Shown in pieces: positions 17,071-23,704 of a DNA stretch of 64,000 nucleotides. The first letter of the stretch is position 1. Each line of letters opens with the position of its first letter. The position numbers and the translations under genes are program-made. Source of the stretch: an uncultured Eubacteriales bacterium (lineage in GTDB: Bacteria > Bacillota > Clostridia > Lachnospirales > Lachnospiraceae); assembly GCA_900542465.1 (NCBI GenBank), contig UQNS01000001.1, positions 202,541 through 266,540 on the forward strand. Reading direction: 5' to 3'. Under the pieces are notes generated by a model that did not search any database, had not been told where the DNA came from, and worked only from the letters and a program-made list of their open reading frames with translations.

Positions 17071-17568
17071 TTAAAGCTCAAGACTTTTTACAGGTACAAA
17101 GCCTGGTAGGTTCCTTTCGATTACTGCCTTTAAATGCTGTAAAGATGTTGGTATGCCTGCTATTTCTAATAGTACTATTTCATGTGTTTCACCATCAGAT
17201 TGATATTCTATCAATATTCCTAACAAATCTATTGTTGCCGTTTTTTCTTTACCTGTATTAGATCCTATTATAGCTCCGACTGGTCCAGCAACTACAGCGC
17301 CCACAAGTGTGTTTCTAGCAGAATGGGATCTCTGTCTTATAATGTCTTGTTGTCTATCAGAGTGAAAAATTTCAACGTGGGTTATTTTATCAATACTTAG
17401 AATTGCTTTAGCAGCTAATTTTTTCTTACGCCTGTTTTCAACAAATTCTACAGTTTTTTCTTTTTCATTTACAGTTACTATAACAGGGTATTCGTTCATT
17501 AAGTTTGGGATACCGCTAATGTGTTTTAATGTTTCTTTAGTTATGTATTTTTTCCCAAATAATCCCAT
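17071..17568 (-). CDS. Small prophage protein with glycine-zipper segment
   Basis: 165 residues from ATG at 17568, which has AAAGGA 8 nt upstream; an upstream in-frame ATG would overlap the repressor gene. Residues about 80-100 contain VGAVVAGPVGAIIGSNTG, a glycine-zipper that may insert in a membrane. The flanks look like a small PH or SHOCT-associated beta domain (YPVIVTVNEKEKTVEFV, ILSIDKITHVEIF). It directly follows the CI-like repressor on the same strand, so it is likely expressed in the lysogen. The function is not known; superinfection or membrane roles are guesses. Confidence 0.6.
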   Translation of the reverse strand: MGLFGKKYITKETLKHISGIPNLMNEYPVIVTVNEKEKTVEFVENRRKKKLAAKAILSIDKITHVEIFHSDRQQDIIRQRSHSARNTLVGAVVAGPVGAIIGSNTGKEKTATIDLLGILIEYQSDGETHEIVLLEIAGIPTSLQHLKAVIERNLPGFVPVKSLEL

Positions 17569-17590
17569 ATCTATTCCTTTCTTATCGATA

Positions 17591-18460
17591 TTAAACCTTA
17601 CCAACAACCTTACCGATGCATCTAATGTCTTTTGTGCCCTTAATAATTGGATACTTAGGGTTTAGAGATATCAAACCATCTTTTCCTAATTGTTTAATAT
17701 AACAGTGTTCTTCGTTTATAAATATCCCAATATCGCCCTCTTTAATGGAGTCCATCTTTTTTACTAATACTTTATCCCCATCCTTAAATGAAGGTTCCAT
17801 GCTATCCCCATCAACACCTATAACAAAATCAGCATCGTTATATATACTTTTTGGCACATTAATAGTATTAATCGGGAGATCCTCAAAAAGGAAGTCACCG
17901 TTACCAGCACTGGCCAATTTGTTGTAGTATGGAAGCTGTATTAAGTTGTAAGGGCTAGCGGTCTCTGTCTTGTTTTGCGATGTTTCACATTTTCGATACT
18001 TTCTCATAAGCTCTTCGCGTTCTTTTTTATTCTTATATTCTATATTTATGAGAGCGTGAATTGCTATTTGTGATTCATAATCAATTCTTTTGTACTTATA
18101 GATTGCATCTTCTACACTAAAGTTTTCTGGTGGTTCTTCGGCCCCAAATATTATCTTGGGGTTTGGAAGTGTCTCAAATTCTTCATTTAATTCAGGGTCT
18201 TGGTATCTCAGAAGCTTTTCGCCCTCAAAAACGGAATATTTTGGTGGATCTTCGAGCTCCAAATCTAATGTGGTTAGATCATAAAACGACACCTTAAATA
18301 TGTCGGATATTTTTTTTAATTTTTCGAAAGTTGGAATTGCATCATCAACTTCCCATTTTTGAATAGTGGTAAATGATTTATATCCTAACTTCTTAGCTAG
18401 ATCATCTTGGGACATACCAGCTTTTTTTCTTAAATATCTTATATTTCGTCCTATTGTCAT
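17591..18460 (-). CDS. CI-like phage repressor, XRE domain plus LexA/S24 peptidase
   Basis: About 289 residues from ATG at 18460 (GAGGTGAT upstream). An N-terminal helix-turn-helix (NIRYLRKKAGMSQDDLAKKLGYKSFTTIQKWE) and a C-terminal S24 autoprotease domain. The catalytic Ser lies in VDGDSMEPSFKDGD, the Lys in KVLVKKMDSI, and a LexA-like Ala-Gly bond (ASAGNGDF) sits near residue 195 just before it. This architecture implies RecA-stimulated self-cleavage and SOS induction of the prophage. Divergent from the Cro-like gene across a 162-bp control region. Confidence 0.92.
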   Translation of the reverse strand: MTIGRNIRYLRKKAGMSQDDLAKKLGYKSFTTIQKWEVDDAIPTFEKLKKISDIFKVSFYDLTTLDLELEDPPKYSVFEGEKLLRYQDPELNEEFETLPNPKIIFGAEEPPENFSVEDAIYKYKRIDYESQIAIHALINIEYKNKKEREELMRKYRKCETSQNKTETASPYNLIQLPYYNKLASAGNGDFLFEDLPINTINVPKSIYNDADFVIGVDGDSMEPSFKDGDKVLVKKMDSIKEGDIGIFINEEHCYIKQLGKDGLISLNPKYPIIKGTKDIRCIGKVVGKV

Positions 18461-18559
18461 ATGCATCACCTCTGCGGTCATTTTAAGGCATGGTATAAAA
18501 AAAATCAAGTTTAAAACACCTTTTTTATATATAACTTCAAAAAAAATATATTAAAAGGG

Positions 18560-18588
18560 TTGACACTTTAAAAAAAAGGAAGTATATT
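18560..18588 (+). promoter_or_regulatory. Early (cro) promoter
   Basis: TTGACA (18560-18565), 17-nt spacer rich in A, TATATT (18583-18588). It is the rightward promoter of the CI/Cro control region. Flanking A-rich ACTTCAAAAAAA sequences at about 18533 and 18829 recur and may be operators. Confidence 0.8.
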
Positions 18589-18622
18589 TACACCAAGGTT
18601 AATCAGAAAGGGGGTGCGTTTT

Positions 18623-18814
18623 TTGAGAAAGTATTCATTAAAAGAATTAAGGGCTAGATTAAATTTAACACAAGAAATATTGGCTTTTAAACTTGGGGTA
18701 ACGACTGCAACTTACAACAATTGGGAAAAGAGTTTGCTTAATGTAAAAATCAAATATCTATTAAAGATATCGGATTTTTTTAAGATTAGTCTAGATGAAA
18801 TTCTCATAAGGTAA
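18623..18814 (+). CDS. Cro-like XRE transcriptional regulator
   Basis: About 63 residues, a single helix-turn-helix (LKELRARLNLTQEILAFKLGVTTATYNNWEKSLLNVKIKYLLKISDFF). I prefer TTG at 18623, which has AAAGGGGGTG 6 nt upstream; a GTG 9 nt earlier is possible. As the first gene of the rightward early operon opposite the CI-like repressor, it is the expected lytic-switch regulator. Confidence 0.82.
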   Translation: MRKYSLKELRARLNLTQEILAFKLGVTTATYNNWEKSLLNVKIKYLLKISDFFKISLDEILIR

Positions 18815-18849
18815 TTTTTTTTGCGTTCATACTTCAAAAAAAGTAAAGT

Positions 18850-18868
18850 GCTTTAAAAATATTAAAGC
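18850..18868. promoter_or_regulatory. Operator-like dyad downstream of cro
   Basis: GCTTTAA, 5-nt spacer, TTAAAGC. A perfect 7-bp dyad in A/T-rich DNA between the two early helix-turn-helix genes. Confidence 0.45.
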
Positions 18869-18869
18869 T

Positions 18870-18955
18870 ACCACCCTTAAGGCTCATCACGACAAATGTT
18901 TGTCTATACAACTCATCTACATATAACCGTGGTGGGTCTCAAGGGCGGTAGGTAG
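18870..18955 (+). other. Long-range stem enclosing the leader of the second HTH gene
   Basis: CTACCACCCTT near 18869-18879 is complementary to AAGGGCGGTAG near 18942-18952, with one mismatch. The pair brackets about 60 nt just upstream of an AAAGGAGG site. It could be a structured 5' leader. Confidence 0.4.
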
Positions 18956-18992
18956 AAAGGAGGAAAGATGAATAGAAAGGAAAACACAAGAT

Positions 18993-19172
18993 ATGGGGTT
19001 AAAAGAAAAAAGAAAAATTAAAGGGCTTAACCAAACCGAGCTAGCAACAGCAATCGGGTTAAAACAAAGTGTTGTTTCAGCTTGGGAAGTTGGAGTACAA
19101 GAGTTGCCGGTGAGGAATGCGAAAAGGATAGCAGAAGTCTTGGGTTGCGACTGGAAAGACTTATACGATTAA
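18993..19172 (+). CDS. Small XRE-family regulator (59 aa)
   Basis: The protein starts MGLKEKRKIKGLNQTELATA and contains a full helix-turn-helix (LNQTELATAIGLKQSVVSAWEVGVQ) with a short C-terminal helix. A stronger Shine-Dalgarno (AAAGGAGG) serves an overlapping 17-codon ORF starting at ATG 18968 in another frame, which ends inside this gene; translation may be coupled. Likely a second early regulator. Confidence 0.75.
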   Translation: MGLKEKRKIKGLNQTELATAIGLKQSVVSAWEVGVQELPVRNAKRIAEVLGCDWKDLYD

Positions 19173-19185
19173 GAAAGGATTAGAA

Positions 19186-19563
19186 ATGAACGTAACAAAA
19201 GAAGAATTAAAAGAAAGAATAATTATGTACAGAAGAGGGCTCGCAGAGGAAGTAAGGATATTAGGGATTATTGAGGACTTGTTAGACGAGAAGAATACCC
19301 CTAAGCCTTTTACCAATGCAGGCATTGAAGCTAAGAAGATTAGAGAGGTGGCTTTTAACGTACTTGGGCAGGAGGACAGACTTGAAGAGGTTATAAAGTC
19401 AAGATCCTTAAAGAAAGCACCTTTATCTATTGAGAAGAAAAGTCAGAGACTGCATTTAACCTTACAGCCAAGCTTGTATGAAAGGGCTAATAATACGGCA
19501 AATGAATTAGGTGTAAGCCTTAATGAGTTCATGAGTTGCTTGATTGACGCTTATGCAGATTAA
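19186..19563 (+). CDS. Early phage protein with C-terminal ribbon-helix-helix-like domain
   Basis: 125 residues. The N-terminal half is helical and charged. The C-terminal 40 residues (QRLHLTLQPSLYERANNTANELGVSLNEFMSCLIDAY) look like a HicB/Arc-type ribbon-helix-helix fold: a short beta strand followed by two helices. That suggests DNA binding or a regulatory role in the early operon, though no HicA-like toxin is adjacent. AAAGGA precedes the ATG. Confidence 0.55.
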   Translation: MNVTKEELKERIIMYRRGLAEEVRILGIIEDLLDEKNTPKPFTNAGIEAKKIREVAFNVLGQEDRLEEVIKSRSLKKAPLSIEKKSQRLHLTLQPSLYERANNTANELGVSLNEFMSCLIDAYAD

Positions 19564-19575
19564 AGGAGGTGAATC

Positions 19576-19761
19576 ATGTTCGTAATATCAACAATCCTTC
19601 TGGGGATAATTCTGATCGTTATAGCCGTTGATCATATAGTTTTGCTTTTTAAATTTGAAGAGCTGGAAAAAGATCGAAACAGAGCAATTGCAAGAATAGC
19701 AAGGCTTAAGAATTTACTAAAAGAAGAAAAGTCCCATGCAAAGTTTGGCGACCGCGCATAA
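19576..19761 (+). CDS. Small single-pass membrane protein
   Basis: 61 residues: one N-terminal transmembrane helix (STILLGIILIVIAVDHIVLLF) then a charged helical tail (EELEKDRNRAIARIARLKNLLKEEK) likely to form a coiled coil in the cytoplasm. AAAGGAGGTG precedes the ATG. Unknown function. Its last codons overlap the first conserved-loop hairpin. Confidence 0.6.
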   Translation: MFVISTILLGIILIVIAVDHIVLLFKFEELEKDRNRAIARIARLKNLLKEEKSHAKFGDRA

Positions 19762-19768
19762 GGGACTT
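19729..19768 (+). other. Conserved-loop hairpin A
   Basis: AAGTCCC plus ATGC pair with GCAT plus GGGACTT (2-nt bulge), enclosing a 16-nt loop AAAGTTTGGCGACCGC. The loop is closely related to that of hairpin B although the stems differ, so the pairing is conserved by covariation. Followed by ACTTAT..AA and TTATAGCA sequences also shared with hairpin B. Confidence 0.6.
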
Positions 19769-19818
19769 ATCTAAATAACTTAGGTGTTTATTATAGCACT
19801 TTTTGGAGGTGTTGAGAA

Positions 19819-20103
19819 ATGGAAATTGAAGAGATTAAAAAATACGTCAGTTATGAAGAAGGGGGCAAGCTGTTAGAGCTAAGCCCTAGAACGATAAGAG
19901 TTTATAAAAAAGAAATGAAGGATAGTGGCTTGATTGGGACTCGATACCCACGAGAGGTTCTTATCGACTGCGGTAAGATAGTGCGCTTATGGTTGCCGGC
20001 TCTAGCAGATTACATGAACAACCGTAAACGTCTGCTTGATAAGAATATGAGCAAGTACGTAGAGCCGTTTCACTGCCAGAAAAGGCTAGGGCTGTGCGTA
20101 TGA
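19819..20103 (+). CDS. Phage DNA-binding protein, excisionase/MerR-like fold
   Basis: 94 residues. The segment YVSYEEGGKLLELSPRTIRVYKKEMKDSG looks like a winged or MerR-type helix-turn-helix as found in excisionases and phage regulators. The C-terminal half is basic (YMNNRKRLLDKNMSKYV). Position in the early operon fits an excisionase or regulator, but xis genes are usually beside int, so the assignment is weak. GGAGGTG precedes the ATG. Confidence 0.5.
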   Translation: MEIEEIKKYVSYEEGGKLLELSPRTIRVYKKEMKDSGLIGTRYPREVLIDCGKIVRLWLPALADYMNNRKRLLDKNMSKYVEPFHCQKRLGLCV

Positions 20104-20121
20104 AAAAAAACAATAAAAAAG

Positions 20122-20152
20122 CCCTTGCAAAGCCTACCAAACCGCGCAAGGG
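20122..20152 (+). other. Conserved-loop hairpin B
   Basis: CCCTTGC (20122-20128) pairs perfectly with GCAAGGG (20146-20152) around the 17-nt loop AAAGCCTACCAAACCGC. It matches hairpin A at the loop start (AAAG) and end (ACCGC). It lies about 20 nt after the upstream stop codon. Confidence 0.6.
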
Positions 20153-20222
20153 AAAAAGACACTTATTAACTAAACATCTGCTTGGATTATAGCAGATGGG
20201 AACCTTAAAGAAAAGAGGGCAC

Positions 20223-21080
20223 ATGGGTTACAAATATGAATTAACAGATGAGACAAGATATGGATTAAAAAGACTAATAATTACTACAGATAACGCTGAG
20301 ACCTTAGGGGGATTTGTTAATAACTTAGATAATGTGTCTGGCAACGCCATGGTAACTGACGAAGCTATGGTATATGGCAACGCTAGGGTATATAGCGACG
20401 CTATGGTAACTGACGAAGCTAAGGTATATGGCTACGCTAGGGTATATGACAACGCCGAGGTAACTGGCAAAGCTGAGGTATATGGCAACGCTATGATATA
20501 TGACGACGCTAGGGTAACTGGCAACGCTGAGGTATCTGACAACGCTGAGGTAACTGGCAAAGCTGAGGTATATGGCAACGCTAGGGTATATGGCAACGCT
20601 GAGGTATATGACAGCGCTTTGGTATCTGGCAATGCTAAGGTATATGGCGACGCTGCGGTATATGACGAAGCTGTGGTATATGGCAACGCTAAGGTATATG
20701 GCGACGCTTTGGTATATGGCAATGCTAGGGTATATGGCGACGCTGAGGTATATGGCAATGCTAAGGTAAAAGGCAACGCTAGGGTATATGACAACGCTGA
20801 GGTATATGGCGAAGCTATGGTATATGGCAACGCTAAGGTACTTGGCAACTCAAAGATAGAGAAGAATTCCGACTACTTAGTCATCGGGCCGATTGGTTCA
20901 AGAGATGACTTTATAACCTTTACCAACTCCTATGATGGAATATTAGCAACAGTAGGTTGCTTTCACGGAACTCTAGCGGAGTTTAAAGAAAAAGTAAAGC
21001 AAACACACGCTGATAACAAACACGCTAAGGCTTACTTACTAGCATGTGATTTAGCAGAATGGAGGATTGCAGGGGTATGA
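20223..21080 (+). CDS. Hexapeptide-repeat beta-helix phage protein
   Basis: 285 residues from ATG 20223 (MGYKYELTDETRYGLKRL); an ATG 27 nt upstream lacks a ribosome-binding site. Residues about 40-210 are roughly 28 tandem hexapeptides of the form (A/N)-x-V-x-(G/D)-(N/D/E), e.g. AKVYGN, ARVYDN, AEVTGK, which predict a left-handed beta-helix. The C-terminal 75 residues (LVIGPIGSRDDFITF, GCFHGTLAEFKEKV) form a separate domain common in gut Firmicutes phages. There is no catalytic motif of acyltransferases. The repeat DNA is an 18-bp minisatellite, so copy number may vary. Molecular role unknown. Confidence 0.75.
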   Translation: MGYKYELTDETRYGLKRLIITTDNAETLGGFVNNLDNVSGNAMVTDEAMVYGNARVYSDAMVTDEAKVYGYARVYDNAEVTGKAEVYGNAMIYDDARVTGNAEVSDNAEVTGKAEVYGNARVYGNAEVYDSALVSGNAKVYGDAAVYDEAVVYGNAKVYGDALVYGNARVYGDAEVYGNAKVKGNARVYDNAEVYGEAMVYGNAKVLGNSKIEKNSDYLVIGPIGSRDDFITFTNSYDGILATVGCFHGTLAEFKEKVKQTHADNKHAKAYLLACDLAEWRIAGV

Positions 21081-21235
21081 AAGCTTTAAACATAATTCAG
21101 ATAGCCGCCATGATCACAGGCGTTATGTTTGCCACCGGTCTTGATGATATGAAGCCGGGGACGGTCATAGCGATAGTTACATGCTTTGCGATTGCAGGCA
21201 TAACAGGACTGGTTAAAAAGGCGGTGAGATCATGA
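21077..21235 (+). CDS. Small two-helix membrane protein (52 aa)
   Basis: Starts MKALNIIQIAAMITGVMFAT and ends LVKKAVRS. Two hydrophobic segments (IIQIAAMITGVMFATGL and TVIAIVTCFAIAGITGLV) separated by a short polar turn. The ATG overlaps the previous stop (ATGA) and its own stop overlaps the next start (ATGA), showing tight coupling. Function unknown. Confidence 0.6.
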   Translation: MKALNIIQIAAMITGVMFATGLDDMKPGTVIAIVTCFAIAGITGLVKKAVRS

Positions 21236-21393
21236 CAGTAACGATAACAGTACCGGTCAAACTTAAGTATGAAGCCAGAGACGATTGGGACGATATAGAA
21301 GTGTATGAGAAGTCAGAGAAGATATACGAAGCGGCTAAGAGCTTTGATTTCGACTTCCCTAATTTTTGCGAGTGTAACGTAGATATAGATTAA
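21232..21393 (+). CDS. Small acidic phage protein (53 aa)
   Basis: Starts MTVTITVPVKLKYEARDDWD, rich in Asp and Glu, ending NFCECNVDID. The start overlaps the preceding gene by 4 nt. No recognisable domain. Possibly an early host-interaction peptide, which is only positional inference. Confidence 0.5.
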   Translation: MTVTITVPVKLKYEARDDWDDIEVYEKSEKIYEAAKSFDFDFPNFCECNVDID

Positions 21394-21407
21394 AAGGAGA
21401 CATATAA

Positions 21408-21881
21408 ATGAAATTAGAAATTGAATTTAACACTATGGAAGAGTTAGCAACAAAGGCACTTGAGTTGTCAGATGCCTTAATTAGACAAGTAAAAGTACCG
21501 GACAAGAATGTATTTGAAACTATAAAAGAAAACAAAGGCGATTCCATACCCGTGGCTCCAATTGCACCTGAGTCGGAACCAGTACAGACACAAGCAGTAC
21601 CTACCGCGCCGGTTCCAACAACACCTGTACAGGAGACACCGACAGTACCAGTACAGCCTGCTCCACAGCCAGTTGTTGCACCTGTAGCAACTACAGAACA
21701 TACATTTACTGTTGATGAGCTTGCAAAGGCAGGTACTGATCTTATGGCAGCTAAACCAGATGTAACAGTTCAGTTACAGCAGTTACTCGCCAACTTTGGG
21801 GTTCTTGGCATACCAGAACTCCCGGCTGAAAGGTATGGAGAGTTTGCAACAGCTCTTAGGGGATTGGGGGCGAATATCTAA
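21408..21881 (+). CDS. Early phage protein with Pro/Val/Thr-rich linker
   Basis: 157 residues: an N-terminal beta-alpha segment (LEIEFNTMEELATKALELSDALI), a disordered linker of about 50 residues rich in Pro, Val and Thr, and a helical C-terminal domain (VDELAKAGTDLMAAKPDVTVQLQQLLANFGV). This layout is typical of small phage recombination or replication accessory proteins found just upstream of a Cas4-like gene. GGAGA precedes the ATG, and the stop overlaps the next ATG by one base. Confidence 0.6.
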   Translation: MKLEIEFNTMEELATKALELSDALIRQVKVPDKNVFETIKENKGDSIPVAPIAPESEPVQTQAVPTAPVPTTPVQETPTVPVQPAPQPVVAPVATTEHTFTVDELAKAGTDLMAAKPDVTVQLQQLLANFGVLGIPELPAERYGEFATALRGLGANI

Positions 21882-23062
21882 TGCCTAATCATAAAGAAAG
21901 AGCTCACGCCTTACTGGGCCCGTCAAGTGCTCATAGATGGCTTGAATGTACTCCAAGTGCAGTTCTTGAAGATAGTTTTCCAGACTCTCAAAGTGAAGCA
22001 GCCAAAGAAGGAACTTTAGCACACGAGATTTGTGAGATTAAAGTAAAACACTTTTTTCACTTAGATGGAATTGATACTGAACGCAAGAAGAACTTAAGGA
22101 TAAACAAGCTTAAAACTAATAATCTATACAAAAAAGAAATGGACGGATTTACGGATGATTATCTTGAGTATATAAGGGCCATAGCCTTGGGTTGTTCATC
22201 AGCGCCGACTGTCCTTGTGGAAGCTTATCTAGATCTTGGCCAATACGTTCCTGAGTCATTCGGAACAGTGGATTGTCTAATGTTACAGGGCAATACACTT
22301 CGTGTGATTGACTTCAAATATGGCAAGGGCGTTCCAGTGGATTCGGACAGAAACCCACAGCTAATGCTTTATGCTCTTGGGGCTTATGAGCTCTATAAGA
22401 TTTTTTACAATATTCAGCTCATAGAATTGCACATCGTTCAGCCTCGCATAAGCAATACTTCATCATACAAGTTAACCATAAATGAGTTAAAAGAATTCGG
22501 AGAAAAAGTAAAAGAGATTGCCCCGATAGCGTTTAAAGGCGAAGGCGAATTTAAACCATCAGAGGAGGCTTGCAAGTTTTGCAGGGCAAGAAACCAGTGC
22601 AGGGCTAGGGCTATGGATAATCTAAAGCTTTTTCCAGACATTGGAAAGAAACCACCACTTATTACAAATGAAGAGGTTGGAGAGTTCCTTAAACAAGGGG
22701 CGGATGTGGCCAATTGGCTTAAGGATTTGCAAGACTTTGCATTATCAGAGTGCTTGGCTGGTAAAGATGTACCAGGATGGAAAGCTGTGGCTGGACGAGG
22801 TTCAAGAGATTGGACAGATCAAGAAAAAGCTTTTGAAAAGCTAAAGGCTAATGGCATAGATGAGGCCCTTTTGTATGAAAGAAAAGCGCTTACTCTTGCC
22901 CAGGTTGAAAAGACAATCGGGAAATCAAGCTTTGAAAGCCTGGTAGGTGGCATGGTCATAAAGCACCAGGGCAAACCAACACTAGTAGTAGAAACAGACA
23001 AGAGAGAAGTTTATAACAACGTAGATGAAAATTTAAAACTGTTAGGTATTAAAGGAGATTAA
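21881..23062 (+). CDS. Cas4/RecB-like phage nuclease (DUF2800 type)
   Basis: 393 residues. The N-terminus LLGPSSAHRWLECTPSAVLE, the PD-(D/E)XK core around FGTVDCLMLQGNTLRVIDFKYGKG (Asp and D-x-K motif), and a Cys cluster (ACKFCRARNQCRA, around residues 230-243) resemble Cas4-like exonucleases with an iron-sulphur site. Probably acts in phage recombination-dependent replication with the next gene as ssDNA-binding partner. The DUF assignment is from memory of the family signature. Confidence 0.8.
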   Translation: MPNHKERAHALLGPSSAHRWLECTPSAVLEDSFPDSQSEAAKEGTLAHEICEIKVKHFFHLDGIDTERKKNLRINKLKTNNLYKKEMDGFTDDYLEYIRAIALGCSSAPTVLVEAYLDLGQYVPESFGTVDCLMLQGNTLRVIDFKYGKGVPVDSDRNPQLMLYALGAYELYKIFYNIQLIELHIVQPRISNTSSYKLTINELKEFGEKVKEIAPIAFKGEGEFKPSEEACKFCRARNQCRARAMDNLKLFPDIGKKPPLITNEEVGEFLKQGADVANWLKDLQDFALSECLAGKDVPGWKAVAGRGSRDWTDQEKAFEKLKANGIDEALLYERKALTLAQVEKTIGKSSFESLVGGMVIKHQGKPTLVVETDKREVYNNVDENLKLLGIKGD

Positions 23063-23067
23063 AAAGA

Positions 23068-23691
23068 ATGATTGACGAAATTAAAGTAGCAACTGGAGAA
23101 GTTAGATTATCATATGCACATTTGTTTAAACCATATTCATTTGTTCCAGGGGAAGAGGGCAGATATTCAGTTACATGCCTTTTACCAAAAACAGACACAG
23201 TTACAAAAGTTGCTATTGATAATGCTATTAACCAGGCAAAACAATTGGGCGCAAGTAGTGCATGGAAAGGAGCCGTACCTCCAGTTATTTTAACACCAGT
23301 GCATGATGGTGATGGATTGAAGTCTGATGGTAATCCTTATGGTCCTGAGTGCAAAGGGCATTGGGTATTTAGTGCAACGTCTAAATTCCCAGTTTTAGTT
23401 GTAGATAGTAATGGAACGCCATTAGCAGAAACTGATGTTTACAGTGGTTGCTATGGAAGAGTGGTAATTAAGTTAAAGCCATATTCTGCACCAGGTAAAA
23501 AAGGAATTGGCTTTTATCTAACAGTTGTATCTAAGACTAGAGACGGAGAGCCTTTAGGTGGAAATAACTACAATGCGGATCTAGAGGCATTAGGAATTCA
23601 AACAGCGACCGCACAAACGACAAGTCCACAGCAGGCAGTAGCTGCGCCACAGACAGGAGTTAACCCAATAACAGGTTTACCTTTTAATTAA
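23068..23691 (+). CDS. ssDNA-binding-like phage protein (DUF2815 type)
   Basis: 207 residues with RLSYAHLFKPYSFVPGEEGRYSVTCLLPK near the N-terminus and YGRVVIKLKPYSAPGKKGIGFYLTVV in the middle, as seen in DUF2815 proteins that function as phage single-strand DNA-binding proteins. A Gln/Pro/Thr-rich tail ends PITGLPFN. Located between a Cas4-like nuclease and DNA polymerase, a frequent order in Firmicutes phages. GGAGA upstream. Confidence 0.8.
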   Translation: MIDEIKVATGEVRLSYAHLFKPYSFVPGEEGRYSVTCLLPKTDTVTKVAIDNAINQAKQLGASSAWKGAVPPVILTPVHDGDGLKSDGNPYGPECKGHWVFSATSKFPVLVVDSNGTPLAETDVYSGCYGRVVIKLKPYSAPGKKGIGFYLTVVSKTRDGEPLGGNNYNADLEALGIQTATAQTTSPQQAVAAPQTGVNPITGLPFN

Positions 23692-23704
23692 ACAGGAGGT
23701 TTAA

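Noticed and set aside
20432..20848. Antisense ORF of ALPYTSA repeats
   Set aside because: It mirrors the hexapeptide-repeat gene; the repeat keeps all frames open. No start signals.
20340..20850. Possible CRISPR-like array
   Set aside because: The 18-bp units are contiguous with no spacers and lie in frame within one ORF; no cas genes are nearby.
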